Notes: generated from the sequence alone by a model not told the origin. Shown: positions 32,606 through 43,554, numbered from the stretch's first letter. The stretch: 64,000 nucleotides of DNA from Clostridia bacterium UC5.1-1D2 (GCA_001304855.1 BBZN01000001.1:62001-126000), one strand, 5' to 3'. A program made the numbers and translations.

Positions 32606-33216
32606 TTATGAGGGAGCTTTTATCATTTCCAGGGTATATTTCATATATACCTTACTTTCCTCAACCAAATCAAATTCGGCGTCATACAGGCACCAGTCGT
32701 ATATCAGCCCGTGAACGGCCCTGATAAGAATGGTTGTCAGCTCATCCTCGTCAATATCGCTGCGAAACAGCCCGGATGTGCGGCCGCAGTAAACGAAATT
32801 TGTCATGATAGTGAAGAAGGGCCTCTCCTTGTTGTTGAGAAGCTGGGTGCGGAGTTCAGTGGAAATCTGATTCATATACAGCGTTTTCATAATGTTAAGC
32901 CCGCATACATTTTGGCAGTACATGCACATCTGCTGTATAAAATAAAGGAGCTGCCGGTCCACAGGCTCTGCCGGCAGATTCTTAATTGTATTGCAGTAAT
33001 GCCTGTCCAGCTCTGAAAACTGTTCTGCCAGAACTGCATCCTTCGTATCGAAATAGAGATAAAAAGTTCCTTTGGAAACGCCGGCCGCCTTGGTAATGTC
33101 CTCAATGGTCACCTGGTTGTAGCCCACCTTCCGGATAAGGGATATGGCTGTTTCCCAAATGTTTTTTTCGTATGCTGCGCCTGAATATCCCTTGTTGTCT
33201 GTCTCGTCCCGCTCAT
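32606..33216 (-). CDS. TetR/AcrR family transcriptional regulator
   Basis: About 203 residues. The HTH is clear: VTIEDITKAAGVSKGTFYLYFDTKDAVL. The ligand domain is helical and has several cysteines (MCMYCQNVCGL). The ATG at 33216 follows an AAGGA site and reads MSGTRQTTRDIQAQHTKK. This frame joins the HTH frame after adding one A in the A-run at 33162-33168, which is typical of the window. The alternative GTG at 33226 has no such leader. It is divergent from atoDAE with a palindrome in between, so it is the likely repressor of that operon, responding to an acyl-CoA or a related ligand (inference). Confidence 0.87.
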
Positions 33217-33441
33217 GTCTGTACACTTCCTTAATTGATAATCTTTCTTATGAAAAGAATTATATCACAATTTCTGCTGTCTGTGGCATTCATATGAAAA
33301 ATTCACAAGGAAATTAGAAACTGCTGTTCAGGCCGGCCATCCGGGGCGGCGCAGTTTGCGTGCGCAGAGAGGGGAAGCCCGGCCCTATGGTTCAGCGGGG
33401 CTGCGAACCCCAATAATTTTGAAAATTGCAGGATAATTTCA

Positions 33442-33470
33442 TTGACATTTTCTAGACAATAAAGTAATAT
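33442..33470 (+). promoter_or_regulatory. Promoter of the atoDAE operon
   Basis: TTGACA at 33442-33447 and TAATAT at 33465-33470 with a 17-base spacer. The region from 33471 to 33771 is an unusually long leader of about 300 bases in which no gene is visible. Confidence 0.75.
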
Positions 33471-33482
33471 AAGATTATTGAA

Positions 33483-33523
33483 TGACTTAAGGTCAGTGAA
33501 TGTAGTTCACTTACCATAAGTCA
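33483..33523. promoter_or_regulatory. Candidate TetR operator (18-bp inverted repeat)
   Basis: The left arm 33483-33500 and right arm 33506-33523 match at 16 of 18 positions around a 5-base spacer (TGACTTAAGGTCAGTGAA against the complement of TTCACTTACCATAAGTCA). It begins about 12 bases after the -10 element, where binding would block transcription. The transcript could also fold here. Confidence 0.65.
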
Positions 33524-33771
33524 CTTAAAAGTTTCGGCCATAGGAGATTCGTTTTGAACTTCTGCTATTGATACGTTCAGCGTTTGCCCCATTGTTTTGA
33601 CCGCCCCTGACTGCCTTCTGCCATGGGATATAACCAGGTATGGCACACGTCCCCTCTTTTTCTTTTTATTCTGCTGTGTCTGACCTTCCTATCTGTAATT
33701 TTCTGAGTGTGTGCGGGATATCAGTGAGAAGGGAGCATGGGACCTAATAAATACGAGGAGATTAAGAGAAG

Positions 33772-34421
33772 ATGGCAAAACAAGTTTTAGTTGATGAAGC
33801 GGTACAAATGATTAAAGACGGCATGACGATTATGGTCGGCGGCTTTATGGGCTGCGGCTCCCCTCACAAGCTCATTGCAAAGCTGGCCCAATCGGGAGTG
33901 AAGGATCTTACCCTTATCTGCAATGACGCAGGCTTCCCTGATTACGGAGTTGGAAAAATGGTAGCGGGAAAGCAGTTTAAAAAAATCTATGCTTCCCACA
34001 TTGGATTAAATCCCGAAGCCGGGCGGCAGATGAATGATGGGGAGACGGAGATTGTTCTCATCCCGCAGGGGACGCTGGCTGAGCAGATCCGGTGCGGCGG
34101 CGCAGGTTTGGGAGGTTTCCTGACTCCCACAGGAATCGGCACGCCTGTGGAGGAGGGCAAAGAGATATTGACCGTAGGCGGAAAGGACTATCTGCTGGAA
34201 CTTCCCCTGAGGGCGGACGTGGCAATTATCGAAGCCGCCAGAGCCGACGAATCGGGAAATCTGCAGTTCCACGGCGCTACCAGGAACTTTGGAGAGTTTA
34301 TGGCAACTGCGGCGGATATTACCATTGCAGAGGTTAAGGAGATTGTGAAGGTCGGGAGATGGATCCTGATTTCGTACATATTCCCGGTATTTTTATCGAC
34401 TATGTGGTAGGAGGAGAGTAA
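33772..34421 (+). CDS. atoD: Acetate/acetoacetate-type CoA-transferase, alpha subunit (frameshifted)
   Basis: About 216 residues. The family loop GGFMGCGSPHKLIAKL, then LICNDAGFPDYGVGKM, IASH-type AQ/GLNPEAGR region and FHGATRNFGEFMATAA are present. One frame break lies near 34352 (loss of one G); restored, the end reads MDPDFVHIPGIFIDYVVGGE. With the beta subunit it moves CoA between short-chain acyl-CoA and acetate or acetoacetate. The 3-base gap to the beta gene is typical of the pair. Confidence 0.92.
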
Positions 34422-34424
34422 GCT

Positions 34425-35074
34425 ATGGAGAATGCGAAAAAGTTCATTGCCGCCCGTGTAGCCAAAGAATTGAAGGACGGGGATGTGGTCAACCTGGGGA
34501 TTGGCCTGCCCACTATGGTTCCGGCTTTTCTGGAGCCCGGCGTCAGTCTCATACTCCAGTCTGAAAACGGATTTGTAGGCATGGGAAATCCTCCCTCTGA
34601 GGAAGAGGTGGATATGGATATTGTAAATGCAGGGGGACAGCCTTCCACCATCAGTCCCGGAGGCGCCTTCTTTGACAGCACCATGTCCTTTTTGATTATC
34701 CGGGGAGGCCATGTGGATGCAACCATCCTGGGAGCGCTCCAGGTGGATGAAAAGGGAAATATTGCAAACTGGATTATCCCCGGCAAGAAGGTTCCCGGTA
34801 TGGGCGGCGCTATGGATTTGGTGGTGGGAGCCAAGAAGGTTATCGTTGCCATGGAACACACGAATAAAGGAAAGCACAAGATACTTGAGGAATGCACCCT
34901 GCCTCTCACTGCCAGGGCTGCCGTGATCTTATTGTGACGGAGATGGGCGTTATGGAAGTGACCGGCAAAGGACTTGTCCTCACTGAATATAACCCGGAAT
35001 TCACCCTGGATCAGATCCGGGAGGCTACCGGCTGCAGCCTGATAATCAGCGAAAGCCTGAAGGAGATGGCGTAA
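34425..35074 (+). CDS. atoA: Acetate/acetoacetate-type CoA-transferase, beta subunit (frameshifted)
   Basis: About 216 residues. The catalytic glutamate lies in [10 protein letters not shown]. The glycine-rich [17 protein letters not shown] and [20 protein letters not shown] signatures follow. One frame break lies near 34918; restored, it reads [19 protein letters not shown]. It forms a heteromer with the alpha subunit. Whether the natural acceptor is acetate (butyrate path) or acetoacetate cannot be seen from sequence. Confidence 0.92.
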
Positions 35075-35146
35075 CCTGACTGGGGGCCCGTACCTTCTCA
35101 TTTTTACAAAAAAGTAAAATAATACAAAGTACATTAGGAGGACTAT

Positions 35147-36520
35147 ATGTTAAATAAAATTTCTAAGGGCTGTGTTAATGTAATGCAGAAGCTTTTGCCG
35201 GATCCTTTTATTTTCTGTATCATTTTAACCATTTTTGTATTTGTGGTGGCAATGCCCCTCACAGGCCAGGGGCCGGTGGAGATGTTCAACCATTGGGGGA
35301 ACGGCGTATGGGGACTCCTGGCGTTCTCCATGCAGATGGCCCTTGTGCTTGTGCTGGGCACTGCCTTTGCCACCGCCCCCGCAGTTAAGCGGTTTCTTCA
35401 GACGTTGGCGGCAGTTCCAAAGACGCCCTTCCAGGCTATCTTTTTTGTAACCTTCATCTCCATCCTGGCGTGCTGGCTCAACTGGGGCTTCGGTCTTATC
35501 GTAGGAGCTATGCTGGCCAAGGAGACGGCCAAGATATTGAAGAAAGTGGATTACCGCCTTCTCATCGCTTCCGCTTACTCAGGTTTTGTTGTGTGGCATG
35601 CAGGCATCTCCGGCTCCGTACCGCTGACCATTGCAGGGACGAGCGAGGCGGAAATAGCAGCTATGACAGCCCAGACAGGAGGCGTTATCACCTCCTCCAT
35701 CCCCATAGGCGATACGGTTTTTGCCCTGTGGAATCTGGTGGCCTGCCTGGCAATTTTAATCATCCTTCCTTATGTCAATGCAAAAATGCATCCCTCGGAG
35801 AAGGACACCTTTATTGTCAACGCTGCCATACTTCATGAGGAGGAGAAAGTATATAAAAAAGCCGAGACGCCTGCCGAGAAGATGGAGAGCAGCCTGATTC
35901 TTTCATACTCCATGGTAACGCTGGGTGCAGCCTATATCATTTACCAGATTATAAAAGGCACCTTTAACCTTAACCTGAATACTGTAAACCTGATTTTCCT
36001 CGTGCTGGGTATTGCTTTCCACCAGACGCCCATCCGCTATGTGAACGCAGTTTCAGACGCGGCGAGGGGAGCGGCGGGCATAATTCTGCAGTTTCCTTTC
36101 TATGCGGGCATACAGGGGCTGATGGTGGGGGCCAACGCTGTTACAGGAGCGTCCTTTGCCGGCGTTATATCCAATGCCTTCGTGGCCATCGCAACTCCTG
36201 CAACCTTTCCGCTGTTCACCTTCTGGAGCGCCGGAATTGTAAACTTTTTCGTTCCCTCAGGCGGAGGCCAATGGGCGGTGCAGGCGCCGATTATGCTTCC
36301 GGCGGCGGCAGAACTGGGAGTTTCTCCTGCCCTTACGTCCATGTCCATTGCGTGGGGAGACGCCTGGACCAATCTTTTGCAGCCCTTCTGGGCCCTTCCT
36401 GCGCTGGGACTTGCAAAGCTGGGGGCTAAGGATATTATGGGCTACTGTCTTGTGGGGCTTATCGTATCAGGAGTAATTGTGTGTATCTGTCTTCTGGCTG
36501 CGGGAATGATGGGTGTATAG
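35147..36520 (+). CDS. atoE: Short-chain fatty acid transporter, AtoE family
   Basis: 457 residues, intact, with about 11-12 hydrophobic helices. The family signatures include NWGFGLIVGAMLAKETAK, HAGISGSVPLTIAG and FFVPSGGGQWAVQAPIMLPA. E. coli AtoE is associated with short-chain fatty acid uptake. Placed after atoDA, it should supply or remove the substrate of the transferase. GGAGG lies before the ATG. Confidence 0.9.
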   Translation: MLNKISKGCVNVMQKLLPDPFIFCIILTIFVFVVAMPLTGQGPVEMFNHWGNGVWGLLAFSMQMALVLVLGTAFATAPAVKRFLQTLAAVPKTPFQAIFFVTFISILACWLNWGFGLIVGAMLAKETAKILKKVDYRLLIASAYSGFVVWHAGISGSVPLTIAGTSEAEIAAMTAQTGGVITSSIPIGDTVFALWNLVACLAILIILPYVNAKMHPSEKDTFIVNAAILHEEEKVYKKAETPAEKMESSLILSYSMVTLGAAYIIYQIIKGTFNLNLNTVNLIFLVLGIAFHQTPIRYVNAVSDAARGAAGIILQFPFYAGIQGLMVGANAVTGASFAGVISNAFVAIATPATFPLFTFWSAGIVNFFVPSGGGQWAVQAPIMLPAAAELGVSPALTSMSIAWGDAWTNLLQPFWALPALGLAKLGAKDIMGYCLVGLIVSGVIVCICLLAAGMMGV

Positions 36521-36598
36521 CAATTAATTTTTGCCATGATTGTTAAAAAAAAGACAAACACATGGCATGCCGCCATATAAAAATATTTGAAGGCTTTC

Positions 36599-36627
36599 TT
36601 GACAAAACGGTAAATACTCTTTATGAT
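36599..36627 (+). promoter_or_regulatory. Promoter of the valS T-box leader
   Basis: TTGACA at 36599-36604, then a 17-base spacer and TATGAT at 36622-36627, right before the T-box leader. Confidence 0.8.
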
Positions 36628-36639
36628 AATAGAATATGT

Positions 36640-36966
36640 GATTAATATTAAAAGGTATTGAAGAAGAGGAGTACACCAAGGGAACCAAAAGAGAGAGCGG
36701 CTCAAAGGCTGAAAGGCCGCTTGGGATGAGCGTGGTGGAAGGTAGCTTCGGAACCGGGACAGGGAAGGTGGGAAAGGACTGGAAAGTCCGGACGTTCTGC
36801 GTAACTGTTTCACGGGTGGCCCCGTTAAAGGCCGGAGAGATCGCCGAATCCATGCCCGGGGCTGTGTTCATAACAGTCTGGCAGAGAGTCCGGCGGAACA
36901 AAGGTGGTACCGCGGATGCTTCGCCCTTTGCATGTCCTTAACCGGACAGGCAGAGGGCTTTTTATA
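36640..36966 (+). ncRNA. T-box leader (valine tRNA-responsive, upstream of valS)
   Basis: The T-box core AAAGGTGGTACCGCGG is visible at 36899-36914, followed by a terminator (GCCCT...AGGGC ending in TTTTT at 36960-36964). Upstream are Stem I-like features (CGGCTCAAAGGCTGAAAGGC) and a further stem. T-boxes bind uncharged tRNA and allow read-through into the synthetase. The gene downstream is valS; a GTA near 36742 could be the specifier codon, but I cannot verify the fold. Confidence 0.9.
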
Positions 36967-37047
36967 TCATACGAAAGGGAGCCGGCGCGCCTTTTTAATA
37001 CAAACCTGTTCAATTATAATTTCAAGAGAAATAAAGGAGAATCTACC

Positions 37048-39683
37048 ATGAAGGAACTTGAGAAAACCTACAACCCGGCGGAGATTGAGGACCGCTCTAT
37101 GAGAAATGGTTAAAGGGAAAGTATTTTCACGCACAGGTAAACAAGGATAAAAAGCCCTTTACCATCGTGATGCCCCCGCCCAATATCACAGGCCAGCTGC
37201 ACATGGGACATGCTCTGGACAATACCATGCAGGACATTCTGATCCGCTATAAGAGGATGCAGGGATATGAAGCGCTCTGGCAGCCGGGAACGGACCATGC
37301 GGCGATCGCCACGGAGGTTAAGGTCATTGACAAACTGAAGCAGGAGGGGATTGACAAGGCAGATCTGGGACGTGACGGATTTCTCAAACAGTGCTGGAAG
37401 TGGAGGGAGGAGTACGGCACACGCATTGTAAAGCAGCTTCACAAGCTGGGCTCCTCCGCAGACTGGGACAGAGAACGGTTTACCATGGATGAGGGCTGCT
37501 CCGACGCCGTACTGGAAGTGTTTGTCAAGCTTTATGAAAAGGGATATATTTACAAGGGTTCCAGGATCATCAACTGGTGCCCTGTATGCCGTACCTCCAT
37601 CTCCGACGCGAGGTGGAGCATGTGGAGCAGGAGGGCTTCTTCTGGCATATCAATTATCCGGTGGCAGGCGAGCCGGGCCGGTTTGTGGAGATCGCCACAA
37701 CACGCCCCGAGACAATGCTGGGCGACACTGCGGTGGCTGTGAACCCCGAAGATGAACGTTACAGGGACATTGTGGGGAAAATGCTGAAGCTGCCGCTGAC
37801 AGACAGGGAGATCCCTGTTATTGCAGATTCCTATGTTGACAAGGAATTCGGAACAGGCTGCGTTAAGATTACCCCTGCCCACGACCCCAACGATTTTGAG
37901 GTGGGTAAGCGCCACAACCTGGAGGAGCTGGTAATCTTAAATGACGACGCCACCGTCAACGTGCCGGGGCCCTATTTCGGCATGGACCGCTACCAGGCCA
38001 GAAAGGCCATTGTGGCCGATCTCAAGGCCCAGGGACTTCTTGTAAAGGTAGTTCCCCACGCCCACAACGTGGTACCCATGACCGCTGCAAAACCACAGTG
38101 GAGCCGATGGTTAAGCAGCAGTGGTTTGTGAAGATGGAGGAGATGGCCAGGCCCGCCATTGAGGCGTTAAAGACAGGGGAGCTCAAGTTTGTTCCCGAAA
38201 GCTTCGGAAAGACCTATCTCCACTGGCTGGAGGCATCCGGGACTGGTGTATTTCCCGCCAGCTCTGGTGGGGACACAGGATTCCTGCCTATTACTGCCAG
38301 GACTGCGGCCATGTGACAGTATCCAGGGAAGCCCCCTGCACCTGTTCCCAATGCGGCGGCGGCCGCTTTAAACAGGATGAGGATACCCTGGATACATGGT
38401 TTTCCTCTGCGCTGTGGCCCTTCTCAACACTGGGCTGGCCGGAAAAAACGGAGGATCTGGAGTATTTCTATCCTACGGATGTTCTCGTGACAGGTTACGA
38501 TATCATTTTCTTCTGGGTAATCAGGATGGTATTCTCGGGACTGGAGCAGACAGGAAAGCTTCCCTTCCACACAGTGCTGATCCATGGACTGGTGAGAGAT
38601 TCCCAGGGACGGAAGATGAGCAAATCTCTGGGCAACGGTATCGACCCCCTGGAGGTGATTGACAAGTACGGCGCAGATGCGTTGAGGATGACCCTTATAA
38701 CCGGAAATGCACCTGGCAACGACATGCGCTTCTACTGGGAGCGGGTGGAGAACAGCCGGAACTTTGCAAACAAGGTTTGGAACGCTTCCCGTTTCATAAT
38801 GATGAATATAGAGAAGGCTCCCGATGTGTCGGGGGTAACGCCGGACAAGCTCACTATGGCGGACAAGTGGATTCTGTCCAAGGTAAATACCATCTCCAGA
38901 GAGGTGACGGAAAACCTGGATAAATATGAGCTTGGAATTGCGCTTCAAAAGGTTTATGATTTCATCTGGGAAGAATTTTGCGACTGGTATATTGAAATGG
39001 TGAAGCCAAGGCTGTACAATGAAGATGACACCACAAAGGCGGCCGCCATCTGGACCTTAAAGACAGTGCTGATTCAGGCCCTTAAAATGCTTCATCCATT
39101 TATGCCCTTCCTCTCGGAAGAAATCTTCTGCAACCTTCAGGATGAGGAAGATACGATTATGGTTTCCAAGTGGCCTTGTACAGGGAGGAATGGAATTTTG
39201 CAGAAGAGGAGCAGTCTACAGAGATAATAAAGGAAGCCGTCAGGGCTATCCGCAATGTGAGGACGTCCATGAATGTGCCTCCAAGCAAGAAGGCCTCCGT
39301 ATATGTAGTGTCGGAGGATGAGAGTCTGCTTTCCGTATTTGAACGCAGCAGAAGCTTTTTTGCAACCCTTGGATATGCAGGGGAGGTCTTTCTTCAGAAG
39401 GACAGGGCGCAGATTGGGAGGATGCAGTGTCTGCCTTCTGCCTAAGGCAGTTATCTATATGCCCTTTGCCGATCTGGTGGATATAGAGAAGGAAATACTC
39501 CGGCTGAAGGCGGAAGAAAAGCGTCTCACAGGGGAACTGGCCCGTTCCCGGGCGATGCTGGGCAATGAGAAATTTATCAGCAAGGCTCCCGAGGCAAAGA
39601 TTGCAGAGGAGAAGAAAAAGCTGGAATCCTATACCCGGATGATGGAGCAGGTTAAGAAGCGTCTTGCCCAGCTTCAGGAGTAA
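37048..39683 (+). CDS. valS: Valyl-tRNA synthetase (frameshifted)
   Basis: About 880 residues when repaired. Class I signatures: HMGH in [17 protein letters not shown] and KMSKS in [17 protein letters not shown]. The editing domain has the [15 protein letters not shown] and THDRC-type region, and a C-terminal coiled coil ends in [13 protein letters not shown]. Frame breaks lie near 37098, 37612, 38082, 38237, 39172 and 39418, and single-base additions restore every conserved block (for example [19 protein letters not shown]). The gene is essential, so these are probably errors. It is under T-box control. Confidence 0.96.
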
Positions 39684-39730
39684 AATACCCTGATACAGAA
39701 ACCAGAGGGAAAAATTAAGAGGGAGCAGAC

Positions 39731-40946
39731 ATGAGGGAAAGGTTAGAAAAAGACCTGTTATCCATGTGAAAACCTTAGGCGAATTTTCGCTTTCCATGGG
39801 AGACAAACGTATAAGCGGCAGCCGCAACCGTTCCAAAAAAATGTGGAGCCTGCTGAGCTATCTGATAATGAACCGCGGCAGCGATATCAGCGTCAATGAG
39901 CTGTTTCACGCTGTTTGGCAGGATGAGGGACAGGATAATCCTCTGGGGGCCTTAAAAACGCTGGTGTTCCGTGTGAGACGGATGCTGGATGGAGAAGGGT
40001 TTCCGGGACAGGATCTGATCCTTTGCCAGAAGGGGGGCTATATGTGGAACCCCCAATGGGAACTGGACGTGGATGCGGAACGGTTTGAGGGGCTGTGCAG
40101 CAATATCTCGTCTCCTCCGAAGGGGGAAGCCCGTTATATAGAAGAATGCAGGGAGGCATTCCTTCTCTATGAAGGAGGGTTTCTGGCAGGACTTACAGAG
40201 GAAAACTGGGTGGCGCCTATGAGAACCTATTACCGTTCCCTCTACGGGAAGCTGGTCTGCTCCATGTCTGAGCATCTTATGGAGGAGAGCGCTTACGGAC
40301 AGGTGGAGGATATCTGCCGGAAGGCTGCGGATATCGATCCTTTGGGGAAGAGTTTCATTACTACCTGATCTGCGCCATGTATAAGATGGAGCGGCAGAGG
40401 GAGGCGCTGGATCATTACAGGTCTGTTACGGAGCAGTTTTACAGAGAGCGGCTCATGACTCCGTCGGAGCGCTTTAAGGAACTGTATGAGATTATCAGCG
40501 TGGGCCAGCAGGAAGTGATCACAGATCTTACAGTGATTCAGGAAGCCATGGACAGGCAGGAAAGCCAGGGAAAAGGCGCTTACCTCTGTGAATATGCGGT
40601 ATTTAAGCGGCTGGTACAGCTGGAAAAGCGGGTGGTAGCCAGAAGCGGGGATTCGGAGTATCTGTGTCTCCTCACAGTGGGAGACAGAAGAGGCCGCACT
40701 TTAAAGGCGGAGATTCAGGCCAGAGCCATGGAGCGGTTAAAAAATGTAATCCAGTCTGCGCTCCGTTCCAGCGATTCCTATTCCCGCTACAGCGTCAGCC
40801 AGTATATCATCCTTCTGCCCGCCACAAACTATGAAAACGGCGAGCGGGTCATGCAGAGGATTCTTTCGGCATTTAACAAAGCGTATGTGCGTAAAGATGT
40901 GGCGGTGAGTTACAGCCTCAAGGCAGTCCGTCCGTCACCGGAGTAG
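39731..40946 (+). CDS. BTAD/SARP-type transcriptional regulator with degenerate GGDEF-like tail (frameshifted)
   Basis: About 405 residues. The N-terminal winged helix (VKTLGEFSLSMGDKRISGS, WSLLSYLIMNRGSDISVNEL, VFRVRRMLDGEG) precedes a helical BTAD region (EECREAFLLYEGGFLAGLTE). The last about 120 residues look like a GGDEF fold: DSYSRYSVSQYIILLPATN takes the place of RYGGDEFVVLLP, followed by RVMQRILSAFNKAY. The active GGDEF residues are absent, so it is more likely a binding than a synthesising domain (inference). ATG 39731 needs one A added in an A-run near 39750; a second break lies near 40345. Target genes unknown. Confidence 0.78.
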
Positions 40947-40994
40947 AAGCGCCCGGAACCGATATTACATTACAATTTACAGCGAGGTCGGACA

Positions 40995-41915
40995 ATGAAG
41001 ATAAAAAATGCAGTTTTGCTGCTGCTTACAGCCACCATCTGGGGCGTTGCGTTTGTGGCTCAGAGCGTTGGCATGGATTATGTGGGGCCTCTGACATTCA
41101 ACTGTGTCAGAAGCCTTATGGGCGGAGTGGTGCTGCTTCCCCTCATCTGGTTTTTCCATAGACAGAAAGCCCGAAAGGATCCCCGCCTGGTGATTCCGGG
41201 AGCCAAAAGGACGCTGATAACCGGCGGTATCTGCTGCGGGACGGCCCTGTGCCTGGCCAGTAATTTCCAGCAGTTTGGAATCCAGTACACCACCGTGGGC
41301 AAAGCCGGGTTCATAACAGCCTGCTATATTATAATTGTTCCTGTGCTGGGCCTGTTTTTTAAGAAAAAATGCAGCCCTGTGATTATAGGGGCAGTGGCTC
41401 TCTCTGTGGCAGGGCTCTATCTGCTGTGCATGTCCGGAGATGAGATGAGCGTCAATAAGGGAGATCTTCTGATGCTGATATGCGCCTGCCTGTTTGCAGT
41501 ACATATAATGGTGATTGACTTTTTTGCTCCTGTAACGGACGGGCTGAAAATGTCCTGCATTCAGTTTTTCGTCAGCGGAATTTTGTCCGGTATCGCCATG
41601 CTTATCTATGAGAAACCCGACATAAGCCAGATGGCGGCAGCGTGGATGCCTCTGCTCTATGCGGGCGTTATGTCCTGCGGCGTGGGTTATACCCTGCAGA
41701 TAGTGGGGCAGAAGGGTATGAATCCCACCGTTGCATCCCTGATACTCAGCCTGGAGTCCAGCATCTCGGTGCTGGCAGGGTGGATGATTCTGGATCAGAA
41801 GCTGTCGCCGAAAGAGATATTCGGCTGCGTCCTGATGTTCGGAGCCATTATACTGGCTCAGATTCCCGTGGGGAGGAAGCGGAGAGAAAAGGAAGCTGCC
41901 GGGGCTCATGTCTGA
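40995..41915 (+). CDS. EamA/DMT family membrane transporter
   Basis: 306 residues, intact, ten hydrophobic helices in two EamA repeats (start LLLLTATIWGVAFVAQSVGM; second repeat with PTVASLILSLESSISVLAGW). The family exports small metabolites such as amino acids or drugs; the substrate is not readable. The ATG has a GAGG site. It ends before a terminator and is likely a single-gene unit. Confidence 0.88.
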   Translation: MKIKNAVLLLLTATIWGVAFVAQSVGMDYVGPLTFNCVRSLMGGVVLLPLIWFFHRQKARKDPRLVIPGAKRTLITGGICCGTALCLASNFQQFGIQYTTVGKAGFITACYIIIVPVLGLFFKKKCSPVIIGAVALSVAGLYLLCMSGDEMSVNKGDLLMLICACLFAVHIMVIDFFAPVTDGLKMSCIQFFVSGILSGIAMLIYEKPDISQMAAAWMPLLYAGVMSCGVGYTLQIVGQKGMNPTVASLILSLESSISVLAGWMILDQKLSPKEIFGCVLMFGAIILAQIPVGRKRREKEAAGAHV

Positions 41916-41986
41916 TTTTGTCGTGAAAGAACGAAGGACGGCGAGAATATACGGTTGATAAATCCTGAAAATTAGGTTAAGATTAT

Positions 41987-42022
41987 AAAAGCCTGTCTGG
42001 CCCATCCGGCAGACAGGCTTTT
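41987..42022 (+). terminator. Terminator between the EamA gene and folC
   Basis: AAAAGCCTGTCTG (41987-41999) pairs perfectly with CAGACAGGCTTTT (42010-42022) around a 10-base loop. Confidence 0.9.
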
Positions 42023-42036
42023 AGAAAGGTTAGAAA

Positions 42037-43392
42037 ATGGCAAATGCGGAGGAATATTTAAACCGGATTCCTATGTGGACCAGAAAAAAGAATACTCTGG
42101 AGGACGTGAGGGACTTTTTGGAAGCCCTGGGGCATCCGGACAGGGAGATACCTGCCATCCATGTGGCGGGGACCAACGGAAAGGGATCTGTCTGCGCCTT
42201 TCTTACTTCCATGCTGGAGGAGGCCGGATACAGGACGGGAACCTTTATCTCGCCCCATCTGGTGGAGGTGAGGGAACGCTTTCTGATAGACGGCAGACAT
42301 GTGAAGAAGGTGGCTTTTGAGGACGCATTTGAAACGGTACTTAAGGCTGTCCGCAGGATGGAGGCGGCGGGGTACTGCCACCCCACTTTTTTTGAGTTCC
42401 TTTTTTATATGGCCATGGTAATATTTAAGACTGAAAAAGTGGATGTAATGATACTGGAGACAGGAATGGGCGGACGTCTGGATACTACCAATGTGGTGGA
42501 AAAGCCCAGCGCCTGCGTTATCACTTCCATCAGTATGGATCACACCCAGTATCTGGGCGACACTTTGGTTAAGATTGCCAGGGAGAAGGCCGGGATTATC
42601 AAAAACCGGGCCCCTGTAATATTTGACGACGGACAGAGAGAGATATCCGCCGTCCTCGAGGGATACGCCTTCCGCAGCGGCTCGGCCCGCTATCCTGTGG
42701 GAAGGGAGGATTTTCGCGTGGAGGACGTGGGGGATGAGGGCTGGATATCAGCGCCCGGATGATTACTGGGGACCGGATCCATTTGAATATTCCCTTTGAG
42801 GCCTTTTACCAGGCGGTCAATGCCATGCTGGCGGTCAGAACCCTGGACGTGCTCAGGTGGGAAGGGAACATGCTGACGGAGTGCTGGGGCAGCCAGTGGG
42901 ACACCACAGCAGAGCCTGTCAACAGCGGTTTTTGGAACATAAGTAATGAACAGATTACGGCGGGGATAAAGAAAACCAGATGGCCCGGCCGTATGGAGCA
43001 GGCTGCGCCCGGAATCTACCTGGACGGCGCTCACAATCCCGGAGGCGTGGACGCCTTTCTGGAGACTGCAAAGGAGATTGTGGAGCGGACGGGAAGAAGG
43101 CCCTATCTTTTGTTTGGCGCAGTTTCAGACAAGGACTACCGGAATATGGCGGCACAGCTTTGCAGCGGCCTTGAATGGGCGGCTGTAGGGGTGGTTCATA
43201 TTAACAGCGACAGAGGCTGTCGGCCCATGCGCTGTCGGAGGTGTTTAAAAGCAGGACTTCCTGTGAGGTTGCCGCCTATGAGGACACCAGCAGCGCCTGG
43301 AAGGGATGAGGGAGAGAAGCAGAGGAGAGCTTTTGTTCTGCGCAGGCTCTCTTTACCTGATAGGGGAGATTAAGGCCTCCCTGGCCGAATAG
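42037..43392 (+). CDS. folC: Folylpolyglutamate/dihydrofolate synthase (frameshifted)
   Basis: About 452 residues. The ATP loop HVAGTNGKGSVCAFL, ILETGMGGRLDTTN and SISMDHTQYLGDT are the family signatures; YLDGAHNPGG marks the C-terminal domain. Frame breaks lie near 42741, 43220 and 43310; restored, the end reads LLFCAGSLYLIGEIKASLAE with a stop at 43390-43392. It joins glutamate to dihydropteroate and to folates. It starts 14 bases after a terminator and is followed by two genes of unknown role. Confidence 0.92.
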
Positions 43393-43404
43393 GAGTGAAG
43401 ATAT

Positions 43405-43545
43405 ATGATAGATTTTGAAGATGAGATAGAACGCTTTAAACCCAGCTTGGATGTGGAGGAAGTGGAGGACGCCATTGTTAAAAGCGATTTGACCGATATG
43501 ACGGACATCATGATGGAACTGATTAAAGAGAGAACAGAAAAGTAG
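43405..43545 (+). CDS. Small acidic protein, unknown
   Basis: 46 residues, ATG at 43405 with a GGAG site 8 bases upstream. It begins MIDFEDEIERFKPSLDVEEV and ends LIKERTEK, with predicted helix and strong acidic character. It lies 12 bases after folC and 9 before a TPR membrane protein, so the spacing suggests a real operon member. No family recognised. Confidence 0.6.
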   Translation: MIDFEDEIERFKPSLDVEEVEDAIVKSDLTDMTDIMMELIKERTEK

Positions 43546-43554
43546 GCGGTGTAT

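Noticed and set aside
40977..42005. 342-residue ORF on the minus strand
   Set aside because: It is the shadow of the EamA transporter, which has a good start and ten membrane helices.
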